Origin: Succinivibrionaceae bacterium UBA3769 | GTDB taxonomy: Bacteria > Pseudomonadota > Gammaproteobacteria > Enterobacterales > Succinivibrionaceae | Length of the DNA stretch: 64,000 bases | Assembly: GCA_002372325.1 (NCBI GenBank) | Contig: DFFT01000179.1 | Coordinates: 1 to 64,000 of the forward strand | Direction of reading: 5' to 3' | In this document: piece after piece, positions 35,626-44,274 of the stretch | Layout of the letters: each line of letters begins with the position of its first letter | Numbering within the stretch: the stretch's first letter is position 1 | Notes under the pieces: model-generated | What the model was told of the DNA's origin: nothing | Database searches by the model: none | Seen by the model: only the letters and a program-made list of their open reading frames with translations | Made by a program: the position numbers and the translations under genes

Positions 35626-36054
35626 ATGAGTCTTTACGGAGTTTTAGATATTGCCGGCTCAGCCATGGCGGCGCAGTCAATCCGTCTCAATGCCACGGCA
35701 TCAAATCTGGCCAATGCGGACAGCATCACCTCCAATGCGGCAGATACTTACCGCGCCAGACGGCCGGTTTTTGCCACCGCTCTTATGGAGGCGGAGAAGA
35801 ACATGGGCTCGGTTCAGGGCATGGGAGTGCAGGTAAAGGATGTGGTGGAATCCGCTTTGGATCCCATCAGAGAATACATGCCGCATCATCCTCTGGCAGA
35901 CCAGGACGGTTATATTTTCCGTCCCAATGTCAATCCCGTGGAGGAAATGGCCGATATGGTCAGCGCCAGCCGTTCCTATCAGACTGTGGTGCAGGTGGCT
36001 GACAATGCCAAGCAGATGCTGCTGCAGACACTGAAGCTGGGCAGCGCCGGCTGA
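35626..36054 (+). CDS. flgC: Flagellar proximal rod protein FlgC
   Basis: Proximal rod subunit of 142 residues. The N-terminus has LDIAGSAMAAQSIRLNATASNLANADS, and the C-terminus has NPVEEMADMVSASRSYQTVVQVADNAKQMLLQTLKLG, both family signatures. Separated from flgB by 49 bases and from flgD by 14 bases; AAGGAG precedes its start. Confidence 0.97.
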   Translation: MSLYGVLDIAGSAMAAQSIRLNATASNLANADSITSNAADTYRARRPVFATALMEAEKNMGSVQGMGVQVKDVVESALDPIREYMPHHPLADQDGYIFRPNVNPVEEMADMVSASRSYQTVVQVADNAKQMLLQTLKLGSAG

Positions 36055-36068
36055 TAAGGGGGTAGTTT

Positions 36069-36749
36069 ATGTCAATTTATGAAAGCATCGGACTCAGTAC
36101 GGTAAGCTCGGTTAAAGCTCAGGCCGAAGCGGATGCGGCAAAGAAGGGAAACAGTACCCTGGGACAGGAGGAATTTCTGAGTCTTCTGACCACGCAGCTT
36201 TCCTATCAGGATCCTACCAATCCTGTGGATAACTCGCAGATGGTGACTCAGCTGGCCCAGCTGAACATGGTTTCCGGCATAGCCGATCTCAATAACAGCG
36301 TCAGCGATCTTACCGCCAATGTCACTTCGTCTCAGGCGCTGATGGCCTCGGGACTGGTGGGACAAGATGTGAAGCTGAATACCAATACGGCCTACTTCAA
36401 CGGTTCCGATGCCACCCAGTTTATGATTGATGCCGGATCCGGCGCGGTGGGGATGAAGATAAGCATTACCGATGCCGCGGGAACTCTGATAAATGTTATC
36501 GATCTCGGCGACGGCAGCGGAGACATTAACCTCTACTGGGACGGCACTGACAAGAACGGCAATACGGTACCCAGCGGGAACTACAGCTTCTCGGTAACCG
36601 GACGGCAGAACGGAACCAGCGCCGCCATTCCGGTGTACGGCTACGGCACCGTATCCAGCGTGACTCTCGGGAACGGTCTTAAGGATACCGTGCTGAACCT
36701 GCAGGGCGGCGGCACCATCCAGATGTCCGAGGTCAGAAATTTCGGATAA
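36069..36749 (+). CDS. flgD: Flagellar hook cap / assembly protein FlgD
   Basis: Scaffold at the hook tip that guides hook-subunit polymerisation; 226 residues. The N-terminal export/interaction region is LGQEEFLSLLTTQLSYQDPTNPVDNSQMVTQLAQLN. The C-terminal FlgD Ig-like/tudor domains include NLYWDGTDKNGNTVPSGNYSFSV. A terminator follows, so the unit starting at flgB ends here rather than running into flgE. Confidence 0.97.
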   Translation: MSIYESIGLSTVSSVKAQAEADAAKKGNSTLGQEEFLSLLTTQLSYQDPTNPVDNSQMVTQLAQLNMVSGIADLNNSVSDLTANVTSSQALMASGLVGQDVKLNTNTAYFNGSDATQFMIDAGSGAVGMKISITDAAGTLINVIDLGDGSGDINLYWDGTDKNGNTVPSGNYSFSVTGRQNGTSAAIPVYGYGTVSSVTLGNGLKDTVLNLQGGGTIQMSEVRNFG

Positions 36750-36818
36750 TGCCGCGGCTGCGCCTGAAATACAGATGTGGCTGAAACGGCATCGCGTGAG
36801 ACAAACGAACATGATAAT

Positions 36819-36851
36819 GAAAGGGCGGGATCCTGGTGATGCCGCCTTTTT
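36819..36851. terminator. Terminator between flgD and the convergent membrane-protein gene
   Basis: AAAGGGCGG pairs with CCGCCTTTT (one G-U) across an 11-base loop, followed by T. It lies 70 bases after flgD and touches the stop of the opposing gene, so it probably serves flgD. Confidence 0.75.
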
Positions 36852-36852
36852 G

Positions 36853-37686
36853 CTATTTCATAAGATGAGCGTTTTTGGCTGATGCGGCAGCCTTTTTGAG
36901 GAGATCTGTTTCCGCCTCCCGGGCCAGCTTGTGTCCAATGAGCTGACAGGCGGTGGCCTCTGTTCCCAGAAACCACAGGAGAAAAACGCCGGTCCACAGC
37001 TTATAGGGAATGATGTTTACCGCTCTCGGGAGATACCAGGTTTTCAGAATGAGTTCATCATTAATGATCGCATAGGAAAGCTCTGCGAAAATCATGAACA
37101 AATTGAAAATCCAAAAGAGGAGCATCATAAAAAAGAGAAGCTGAAAAAAGTTTCCCGCCAGTATTCCGGCGGCGGAGAGAAGAAGCTTTTTCAGGGAAAG
37201 CCAGGGGAGGCGGGAACGCAGAGTCAGCGTGAGTATTCCCGGGATCAGCGCCGGCGCCGCCGTCATGATGAGGAGTCCGTACAAAAAGGTCTGCCTTTCC
37301 TGATATTGTATGCTGCCGGGTTCATCCGTCAGGATGAGATCCGCCAGAAAGAGCTGGGGAAGCAGCATGATGGCTCCGGGAATCAGGGCCGGTATCAGCG
37401 CGGTTTTAAGGCGTTCCCGGAGATCGGCCCGCGTCCGGGGATCCCTAAGGAGCGGCATAATGCCGGTTTCGGACAAAAGCGGGGTTACGAGAGCGATGCC
37501 GGGGCCGGTGAGGGCTCCCAGAAGAAAATACGCAAGATTCCGGAGAAACCGCCATTGGCTGTGAAAGGGACTCAGAAAAGCGGACATGGTGATGCCGGAG
37601 CTCCATAAAACCCGCCAGAAATAGTTCCAGAGTTCGTATTCGGGAACGCCTGTCGGGGCGGGGGTCTTAGGATGCGGTGAATTCAT
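36853..37686 (-). CDS. Unknown multi-pass membrane protein inside the flagellar cluster
   Basis: A 277-residue protein not recognised as any known family. It has an N-terminal Pro-rich cytoplasmic stretch (MNSPHPKTPAPTGVPEYELW) and about five or six hydrophobic helices: near 52-72, 98-118, 136-158, 172-210 (probably two) and 232-252. There is no signal peptide and no catalytic motif visible. The ATG at 37686 is chosen over a TTG at 37692; no strong ribosome binding site is seen. It is transcribed against the flagellar genes and, with the following 1 kb of non-coding DNA, separates flgD from flgE. Its link to motility is undetermined. Confidence 0.6.
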   Translation of the reverse strand: MNSPHPKTPAPTGVPEYELWNYFWRVLWSSGITMSAFLSPFHSQWRFLRNLAYFLLGALTGPGIALVTPLLSETGIMPLLRDPRTRADLRERLKTALIPALIPGAIMLLPQLFLADLILTDEPGSIQYQERQTFLYGLLIMTAAPALIPGILTLTLRSRLPWLSLKKLLLSAAGILAGNFFQLLFFMMLLFWIFNLFMIFAELSYAIINDELILKTWYLPRAVNIIPYKLWTGVFLLWFLGTEATACQLIGHKLAREAETDLLKKAAASAKNAHLMK

Positions 37687-37692
37687 AGGCAA

Positions 37693-38640
37693 TGAGTCTC
37701 GGGGGTGAGTTTTCGAAAGGGTTCAGAGGGGATTATTGTAGTGTGATGTTCTGAAAAAGCAAATTTCTGATCCTGAACCCGGAGCAGGCTTACACAGCGC
37801 CGGAAGTTCTGGCAAATAAGGGAAATCTGGGCAAGAGCGGCATGGGTAACAGGGGATGTGAGTGAGAGAGGGGCTGTGAGCGGGGATGTGCTGGAGCACG
37901 GAAGATTAATGCGATGCCCTCCGGATAATCTCGGCAGGATCCGCCGGTTTTACGCTTTTTCAGTTTTCCTGAAAGCAGAAGAGGACTCATCATGAGTCCG
38001 GTGCAGCGGAACTTCCCTGTTCCGGCTCGTAACGGCGGCGCTTTTCATCCTGAAAGCTGCTTCGGAACGTCCCTGTCCGTCCGCCGGTCTCTATATTCTA
38101 TAGTGCTGTGATTTTATGGCAACAGCGATCACGGCGGTTTCCTGCCGGATCTTCCGGAAAATATTGCTGCGCTCCCGCTAAACCTTTGCAGCAAGGGCCG
38201 GGCGGCATTTAAGGCGGTGCCCGGCAGTTTATATTTTCAGATAATGCAGTATGAATGCATGGCTGATCTCTCACAGCCTTGTGAGATATCAGCCAATTCT
38301 TTTGCACCGGAATGCCGGTTTTGCCCTGATTGGGGCAGCAGCGGGGCTGCGGCAGAAAACCGGCAGGACGGTTCTTTCCGAGCGGCAAAAACATGTCAGG
38401 GCGGCAGATCTTTTGCCGCGGAAAGGCCTGCCTCCTCAGGGAATGCCGCATTTTCAGCAGTTTTCCTTCCTGCTTTCTGTCCATTATGTGTCTGTTGCCG
38501 GGCTATTTCCGGACTATTTCCGCTCATAGGCCGCTGCGGTTTTGCGGCAGTGACAGCTTTTCGGCTGGAATTTTGGGCCATAACCGATAAAAACCCCGTT
38601 ATTTTTTGATCTTATTCAAATTTTTCAGACTGTTTTGGTA
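37693..38640. other. Long gene-free stretch between flgD and flgE
   Basis: About 950 bases with no credible coding region. Open frames exist on both strands (the longest 130 codons at 38217-38609) but have no ribosome binding site, are Cys- and low-complexity-rich, and resemble no family. The region is full of short complementary GC-rich segments that could fold in RNA, including the element at 38313-38365. It contains upstream sequence for the flgE sigma-54 promoter, so activator binding sites may also lie here. Confidence 0.5.
38313..38365. other. Candidate structured element (closed by a 10-bp stem)
   Basis: TGCCGGTTTT (38313-38322) pairs perfectly with AAAACCGGCA (38356-38365). Within it, GCCC (38323-38326) can pair with GGGC (38333-38336), or alternatively GCAGC (38335-38339) with GCTGC (38346-38350). 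The layout suggests a branched or switching hairpin. Whether it is transcribed is unknown. Confidence 0.35.
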
Positions 38641-38652
38641 AAACCGGAGATG

Positions 38653-38668
38653 TGGCACAGGGGTTGCA
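38653..38668 (+). promoter_or_regulatory. Sigma-54 promoter of flgE
   Basis: TGGCACAGGGGTTGCA is an essentially perfect -24/-12 element, with GG at 38654-38655 and GC at 38666-38667, 10 bases apart. It lies 104 bases upstream of the flgE start. Confidence 0.9.
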
Positions 38669-38771
38669 TTAAATCCAGTGCATTAGCAGATGCGTTAACA
38701 GATTAGCAGAAATGCCAGGAAGCAGCAGTCCTGAAAAATTTTTTTAAGACGACAACGGAAGGAGAGTTCGT

Positions 38772-40178
38772 ATGTCCATGAGTATCTCAGTAAGCGGTAT
38801 CAATGCAGCTCAGAAGCACCTTGATGTCACTTCTAACAATATTGCCAATGTTAATACCATCGGTTTTAAGAATTCCCGCGCTGAATTTGCCGATATGTAT
38901 GCCAATTCGATTTTCACCGATAACCGCACGGCAGTGGGCAACGGCGTGCAGACCGCCTGCGTTTCCCAGCAGTTCAGTCAGGGTTCCCTGACCACCACCA
39001 AGAACGCTCTGGATCTGTCCATTAAGGGCGACGGCTTCTTTGTGCTGTCTCCGGATGCCAATTCTCTGGATCGCACCTATACCCGTGCCGGCGCTTTCCA
39101 GTGCGACAAGGACGGCTTTGTGGTGAATTCCATGGGCAATTATCTTCAGGTTTATGATGTGAATGACGACGGCTCCGTGAAGTCGGTAAGTCTGGATTCC
39201 ACGCACCCCCTGAGAATTCCCAGCTCCGCAGGCTCCCCGGAGGAAACCACCAAGGTGGAATCCAGCATGACCCTGCCGGCGGATTCCCCGTATATGAATG
39301 TCAGTCTGTTTGATCCGCAGGATTCCAGCACCTACAATGCCTCCACTTCGGTTAAAGTCTATGATTCCCTGGGCGAGGCTCATACCGCCACCTATTACTT
39401 CATCAAGGATCAGGAGGCTCAGGGCGCCGCCACGGATGCCAATACCTGGCAGATGTTCATGTTCATCGATGACAAGCCGGTGGATATTGAGATGCCGGCT
39501 GGCGATACTTCGCAGACTAAAACGTTTCAGGCGCCTTCCTCACTGGCAAAGGCCGGCTTCACTCTGAACAGCGCCAAGCTTGTTTTTGATGACAAGGGCA
39601 ATATCAAGACCGATGATACCGGCGCCATAACCGGCTATACTCCGGCAACCATTAAAACCGTGCCGCTGGGCAGCGCTCCTTCAGCAGCTTACGGCGACGA
39701 AAAGATTATTACCTCCGGAGCCAACGGGGAGCAGCAGGTGGAATTCCTGTTCGGGAAGAATCTCCATATGTACGGCGGCACCTCCTTCTCGGTAGAGGCC
39801 ATCAGCCAGAACGGATCCACGGTAGGTCAGCTTACCAATGTGCAGATTAACGACAAGGGCATTGTCAGCGCTACCTATTCCAACGGTACCAGTTCCAAGA
39901 TTGGCATGGTGGCCATGGCTAATTTTGCCAATGTGCAGGGACTGACCCAGATCGGCGATACCTGCTGGAGAAAGTCTCTGGATTCCGGAGACGCCATTCC
40001 CTGTCAGGCTACCGTAGGCACCGCCGGAGCGATTCAGTCCTCCGCTCTGGAGGAGTCCAATACCGACCTGGCCACCCAGCTGGTGGAGCTTATCACGGCC
40101 CAGAGACATTATCAGGCCAACTCCCGGGCGCTGGAGGTTAACAATACCGTAATGGACAGCATCCTCAATATCCGGTAA
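38772..40178 (+). CDS. flgE: Flagellar hook protein FlgE
   Basis: Main hook subunit, 468 residues. The N-terminal rod/hook motif is SGINAAQKHLDVTSNNIANVNTIGFKNSRAEFADMY, the GDGFFVL motif follows, and the C-terminus is ALEESNTDLATQLVELITAQRHYQANSRALEVNN. The start at 38772 has GGAAGGAGAG 5-6 bases upstream; a second ATG two codons later is less well spaced. The gene has its own sigma-54 promoter and its own terminator, so it appears monocistronic. Confidence 0.97.
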   Translation: MSMSISVSGINAAQKHLDVTSNNIANVNTIGFKNSRAEFADMYANSIFTDNRTAVGNGVQTACVSQQFSQGSLTTTKNALDLSIKGDGFFVLSPDANSLDRTYTRAGAFQCDKDGFVVNSMGNYLQVYDVNDDGSVKSVSLDSTHPLRIPSSAGSPEETTKVESSMTLPADSPYMNVSLFDPQDSSTYNASTSVKVYDSLGEAHTATYYFIKDQEAQGAATDANTWQMFMFIDDKPVDIEMPAGDTSQTKTFQAPSSLAKAGFTLNSAKLVFDDKGNIKTDDTGAITGYTPATIKTVPLGSAPSAAYGDEKIITSGANGEQQVEFLFGKNLHMYGGTSFSVEAISQNGSTVGQLTNVQINDKGIVSATYSNGTSSKIGMVAMANFANVQGLTQIGDTCWRKSLDSGDAIPCQATVGTAGAIQSSALEESNTDLATQLVELITAQRHYQANSRALEVNNTVMDSILNIR

Positions 40179-40194
40179 TAACATGCTGCTTTTG

Positions 40195-40229
40195 ACCGTC
40201 CCCGGCTCTCTCCCCGGGGCGGTTTTTTG
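40195..40229 (+). terminator. Terminator after flgE
   Basis: ACCG-T-CCCCGG pairs with CCGGGG-CGGT (one bulged T) around an 8-base loop, followed by six T. It lies 17 bases after the flgE stop. Confidence 0.9.
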
Positions 40230-40371
40230 TCATGATCATCATGATGCGGCATAAATCCGTCAGTTTCGGAGAGCAATAATCCCTTCCTGGTTTCCGGCTG
40301 TTTCCGGCCGTTCCCGTCCCTTCTGTCCTTGCGGCTCTTTTTCCGGTATTTTTACAGATGTCCTGGTTTTC

Positions 40372-40387
40372 TGGCATGACATTTGCT
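40372..40387 (+). promoter_or_regulatory. Sigma-54 promoter of flgF
   Basis: TGGCATGACATTTGCT has GG at 40373-40374 and GC at 40385-40386 with a 10-base spacer. It lies 34 bases before the flgF start and after the flgE terminator. Confidence 0.8.
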
Positions 40388-40420
40388 TAAGCATTAATAC
40401 CAGTAAAAGAGGTAGTGAAT

Positions 40421-41167
40421 ATGGACAGAATGCTCTATATCGCCATGTCCGGCGCGAAGGAAAACTTTCATGGCATTGCTCTCCACGGCAATAATCTAGC
40501 CAATGCGTCCACCACGGCATTCAAAGCCGATCTGGAGCAGGCCCGCACCATCAATGCCTACGGTCCCGGCTTTAAATCCCGGGCCTTTTCCATGACCGAG
40601 AGACCCGGCTACAACCTGGAGTCCGGCACTCTGATAACCACCGGCCGGGATCTGGATCTGGCCGTGCGGGGAGAGGGATATTTTGCCGTGGTCGACAGGA
40701 ACGGCGAGGAAGCCTATACCCGGAACGGCAGCCTGACCATCGACGAAAACGGTCTTCTTAAAACCAGCAACGGCCAGCCGCTTCTGGATGATTCCGGAAA
40801 CGAGATCATTCTCCCGGTGCCGTTGGAAAAGGTCTCCATCAACAATGACGGGGTTATCAGCGGGAGACCCGCCGGAGCCGACCTTACCATTGTGGAGGAG
40901 TTTGCTCAGATCAAGCTGGTAAAGATCCCGGACAATCTTACGGTAAAGGGGGCGGACGGACTTTTTCGGCCGGCTCAGGGGGGCGCGGTGCCCTTCAATG
41001 ATGATGTGAGCGTCACCGGGGGAGCTCTGGAGGCCAGCAACGTTAATGTGGTGCAGGAAATGACCAGCATTATCAGCCTGCAGCGGCAGTTTGACATGCA
41101 GATCAAGATGATGCGGAATGCGGAGCAGAATGACGAGGCGCAGAACAGCCTCCTCAGAATGTCATAA
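40421..41167 (+). CDS. flgF: Flagellar proximal rod protein FlgF
   Basis: Rod subunit of 248 residues. MDRMLYIAMSGAKENFHGIALHGNNLANASTTAFKADLEQAR is the classic FlgF N-terminus in pattern, and GALEASNVNVVQEMTSIISLQRQFDMQIKMM is the C-terminal helix. The ATG at 40421 follows AGAGG by 8 bases; a GTG two codons upstream is rejected by comparison with the family. Confidence 0.96.
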   Translation: MDRMLYIAMSGAKENFHGIALHGNNLANASTTAFKADLEQARTINAYGPGFKSRAFSMTERPGYNLESGTLITTGRDLDLAVRGEGYFAVVDRNGEEAYTRNGSLTIDENGLLKTSNGQPLLDDSGNEIILPVPLEKVSINNDGVISGRPAGADLTIVEEFAQIKLVKIPDNLTVKGADGLFRPAQGGAVPFNDDVSVTGGALEASNVNVVQEMTSIISLQRQFDMQIKMMRNAEQNDEAQNSLLRMS

Positions 41168-41205
41168 CCGCGTCAGAATTTTAGCGAAAACAGGCAAAAG
41201 AATGG

Positions 41206-41221
41206 TGGCACGGTCATTGCA
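41206..41221 (+). promoter_or_regulatory. Sigma-54 promoter of flgGH
   Basis: TGGCACGGTCATTGCA matches the consensus almost exactly: GG at 41207-41208, GC at 41219-41220, 10 bases apart. It lies 75 bases before flgG, in the 128-base gap after flgF. Confidence 0.9.
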
Positions 41222-41295
41222 TTACCTATAGCACCGGCGAAGATCGCGCACCAGCAGTTTATCAAAAAGCAGCATAACAACAGAGGCAGGAATAT

Positions 41296-42084
41296 ATGAT
41301 ACCGGCATTGTGGATTAGCAAAAGCGGACTTGACGCGCAGCAGACCAACATTTCAGTTACTTCAAACAACCTGGCCAATGCTTCTACCGTGGGCTACAAG
41401 AAAGGCAGAGCCGTGTTTGAGGATCTGCTTTATCAGAATGTAAATCAGCCGGGCGGCCGTTCTTCTGCGGACACCACCCTCCCTTCCGGCCTGATGCTGG
41501 GCGCCGGCGCCAAGGTGGTGGCCACCCAGAAGCAGTTCGGCCAGGGGGATGTGCAGACCACCAATAATACCTTGGACCTCATGATTTCCGGGGACGGCTT
41601 CTTTGAAATTCAGATGCCGGACGGCACTACCAAGTACACCAGAAACGGTCAGTTTACCCTGAATCAGGAAGGCACCATTGTTACCGTGGGGAGCGGCTAT
41701 CCGCTGTTGCCGGAAATTCAGGTTCCGGAAAACGCCAAGAGCATTACCGTGGGCAAGGACGGTCAGGTGAGCGTTACCACGGCGGATCAGGCAGAATCTC
41801 AGGTGCTGGGTCAGATTACCGTCACCACCTTCGTGAACAATACCGGCCTGGAACCTATCGGCGAGAATCTTTTTGCGGAAACCTCCGCCTCCGGAGCTCC
41901 CATGCAGGGCATTGCCGGCACGGACGGTGTGGGCACCATTAATCAGTGCTGTCTTGAGGTTTCCAATGTGAATGTTACCGAAGAACTGGTAAACCTTATT
42001 ACCGCCCAGAGAGTTTATGAAATGAATTCCAAGGTGCTGCATACCGTAGACCAGATGATGGGGAACCTGGTACAGACGCTGTAG
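41296..42084 (+). CDS. flgG: Flagellar distal rod protein FlgG
   Basis: Distal rod subunit, 262 residues, the usual length. The N-terminal signature is LWISKSGLDAQQTNISVTSNNLANASTVGYKKGRAVFEDLLYQN, then GDGFFEIQMPDG, and the C-terminus has EVSNVNVTEELVNLITAQRVYEMNSKV. It is probably cotranscribed with flgH, 95 bases downstream. Confidence 0.97.
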   Translation: MIPALWISKSGLDAQQTNISVTSNNLANASTVGYKKGRAVFEDLLYQNVNQPGGRSSADTTLPSGLMLGAGAKVVATQKQFGQGDVQTTNNTLDLMISGDGFFEIQMPDGTTKYTRNGQFTLNQEGTIVTVGSGYPLLPEIQVPENAKSITVGKDGQVSVTTADQAESQVLGQITVTTFVNNTGLEPIGENLFAETSASGAPMQGIAGTDGVGTINQCCLEVSNVNVTEELVNLITAQRVYEMNSKVLHTVDQMMGNLVQTL

Positions 42085-42179
42085 CGGTGAACAGGCAGAT
42101 TATTGAATAACAAACATCACAGAGCTTAAAGAGTCGGGCTGAGGCCCGGAAAGAGAGAAAAAACATTCAAGGGGGAATT

Positions 42180-42863
42180 ATGATGAGAACAGCGTTAGCC
42201 CTGGTATTTATGAGCGCGATGGCTTTGACCACCGGGTGCGCCAGCATGATGGATCCGGTTCCGGACGACCCCAAGTTTGCTCCGGCTCTTCCCGAGGATA
42301 CCGTGGCGGATATCGTTCCTGACGGTTCGATTTTTGGAATTGCCCGGCCTGACAATCTTTACACCGACATTAAGGCGCACCGGGTGGGAGACATTATCAG
42401 CGTGGAGCTTAAGGAAAGCACCCGGGCCAGCAAGAATACCAGCAACGAGACCGAGAAGTCTAACAAGAACAGCATTTCCGCGCTGACTCTGGGGGGCAAG
42501 CCGGTAAAGATCGGCGGCTACACCACCGAGGCCGGCATGGGGAGTTCCTCGGACTTTTCGGGATCTGCCAAGGCTTCCCAGAGCAACAGCCTGACCGGCA
42601 ACATTTCCGTCAGCGTGGTTAAGGTGCTGGCCAACGGCAACTTGGTGGTGCGTGGTGAAAAGTGGGTGATGCTGACCAACGGCAACGAGTATATCAGGAT
42701 CACCGGCATAGTCAGATCCGAGGATGTCAACGCCGACAACACGGTATCCTCCCAGAAAATCGCCGATGCCAGAATTCAGTACGGCGGCACGGGAGATTTT
42801 GCCAACACTGCCGAAAAGGGCTGGCTCTCTAAATTCTTCAACAGCAAGTGGATGCCGTTCTGA
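42180..42863 (+). CDS. flgH: Flagellar L-ring protein FlgH
   Basis: Outer-membrane lipoprotein forming the L-ring, 227 residues. The signal peptide ends in lipobox LTTGC (acylated Cys near 20). Typical sequence is GSIFGIARPDNLYTDIKAHRVGDIISVELKESTRASK, followed by NLVVRGEKWVMLTNGNEYIRITGIVRSEDV. AAGGGGGA precedes the ATG pair; either ATG at 42180 or 42183 could be used. Confidence 0.97.
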   Translation: MMRTALALVFMSAMALTTGCASMMDPVPDDPKFAPALPEDTVADIVPDGSIFGIARPDNLYTDIKAHRVGDIISVELKESTRASKNTSNETEKSNKNSISALTLGGKPVKIGGYTTEAGMGSSSDFSGSAKASQSNSLTGNISVSVVKVLANGNLVVRGEKWVMLTNGNEYIRITGIVRSEDVNADNTVSSQKIADARIQYGGTGDFANTAEKGWLSKFFNSKWMPF

Positions 42864-42957
42864 CGTAATGGCATAGCGCCGGACATGATGCAGTGTCAGA
42901 CATGAAGAGTCAGACATGACATAGACGCGGATTTTCAGAATTCAGGCGACAGGGACA

Positions 42958-42989
42958 GACGGGGCAGCCGGAAGGCGCCCCGTCTTTTT
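42958..42989 (+). terminator. Terminator after flgH
   Basis: GACGGGGC (42958-42965) pairs perfectly with GCCCCGTC (42977-42984) around an 11-base loop, followed by TTTTT (42985-42989). The T-run directly abuts the sigma-54-like element in front of flgI. Confidence 0.88.
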
Positions 42990-43004
42990 GGCACGTATCT
43001 TGAA
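42989..43004 (+). promoter_or_regulatory. Sigma-54-like promoter of flgI (TTGAA variant)
   Basis: TGGCACGTATCTTGAA has GG at 42990-42991 and GA, not GC, after a 10-base spacer (43002-43003). The -24 half is perfect. It begins on the last T of the flgH terminator and lies 50 bases before flgI. Confidence 0.62.
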
Positions 43005-43053
43005 TAATAATTCCAGAGAGAAAATTTCGTCAGGGATCTGACAGGAGTCTGAT

Positions 43054-44169
43054 ATGACCAGAAGATATTTAATGATTTTTCTGACGGCGCTGGCGGTGAT
43101 TGTTTCCGTGGCGCTGCCGGGATTTGCTGAGGCCGCCAGAATCAAGGACATTGCCAATGTGGGCGGCGTCAGATCCAACCAGCTTATCGGCTACGGTCTG
43201 GTGGTGGGGCTTAACGGCACCGGCGAGAAGAATAACGCCTTCTCGGAGCAGAGTTTCCGGACTATGCTGAATAATTTCGGCATTAAGGTGGATCCCAGCG
43301 TGCGGCCCAAGATCAAGGATGTGGCTCCGGTTATCGTGCATGCCGATCTGCCGCCGTTTGCGAAGCCGGGTCAGGTTATTGACGTTACGGTTTCGGCTAT
43401 CGGCGAAGCCAAGAGCCTCCGGGGCGGCACTCTGTTGCAGACCTTTCTCAAGGGCGTAGACGGCAACATTTACGCTGTGGCTCAGGGTTCTCTGGTAGTT
43501 TCCGGCCTCGGCGTGGAAGGCGCGGACGGCTCCAAGGTAGTGGTTAACACTCCTACTGTGGGCCGCATTGCCAACGGGGCCACCGTGGAAAGGGAGGTGC
43601 CCTCGGCCTTTAATATCGGAGACACCATTAACCTCAATCTGGTAAGAGCGGATTTTACCACTGCCAAAAGAGTGGCCGGCGCCATAAACAGCAAATACGG
43701 CAACGGCACTGCCACTGCCGTGGACGGAGTTACCATCAGAATTCAGGCGCCCCGGGATTCCAATCAAAGGGTGGCCTATCTCTCCCAGATCGAAAACCTG
43801 GATGTGGAGCAGGGCAATGAGGCCGCTCGCATTATTGTTAACTCCCGTACCGGCACCATTGTTATCGGACAGAATGTGAGACTGCGTCCGGTGGCCATTA
43901 CTCATGGCGGTCTGACGGTGTCCATTAAGGAAAATACTCAGGTTTCGCAGCCGGAACCCTTCTCCGACGGTCAGACCGTGGTGGTGCCCAACAGCAACAT
44001 TTCGGTTACGGAAAAAACCGGAAAGATGTTCAAGCTGGATACCGGCACCACTCTTGATGATTTGGTGCGGGCCATTAACCAGGTGGGCATGGCTCCGGGA
44101 GATCTCATGAGCGTGCTGGAGGCTCTGGAGCAGGCGGGAGCCATTGAAGGGGAACTGGTGATAATCTGA
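43054..44169 (+). CDS. flgI: Flagellar P-ring protein FlgI
   Basis: Periplasmic P-ring subunit of 371 residues with a signal peptide (cleavage near AEA). Family signatures include [62 protein letters not shown] and [31 protein letters not shown]. The flagellar run ends here: flgJ, flgK and flgL are not next door, and a strong terminator follows. Confidence 0.97.
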   Translation: MTRRYLMIFLTALAVIVSVALPGFAEAARIKDIANVGGVRSNQLIGYGLVVGLNGTGEKNNAFSEQSFRTMLNNFGIKVDPSVRPKIKDVAPVIVHADLPPFAKPGQVIDVTVSAIGEAKSLRGGTLLQTFLKGVDGNIYAVAQGSLVVSGLGVEGADGSKVVVNTPTVGRIANGATVEREVPSAFNIGDTINLNLVRADFTTAKRVAGAINSKYGNGTATAVDGVTIRIQAPRDSNQRVAYLSQIENLDVEQGNEAARIIVNSRTGTIVIGQNVRLRPVAITHGGLTVSIKENTQVSQPEPFSDGQTVVVPNSNISVTEKTGKMFKLDTGTTLDDLVRAINQVGMAPGDLMSVLEALEQAGAIEGELVII

Positions 44170-44204
44170 TAAAGAAAGAACCCGGATTTACCGCAAAGAG
44201 ATAC

Positions 44205-44242
44205 AAAACCGGCAAGGTGCTGAACCATGCCGGTTTTCATTT
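44205..44242. terminator. Terminator between flgI and a convergent gene
   Basis: AAAACCGGCA (44205-44214) pairs perfectly with TGCCGGTTTT (44228-44237), followed by CATTTTAT. The A-rich left side gives T on the other strand, so it may stop both converging transcripts. Confidence 0.85.
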
Positions 44243-44274
44243 TATTAGAGCTGGGATTTCTGCTCGGATTTCGC

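Noticed and set aside
38217..38609. 130-codon plus-strand frame in the flgD-flgE interval
   Set aside because: GTG start without a ribosome site, Cys-rich low-complexity product and no recognisable domain; several other frames of similar quality overlap it.
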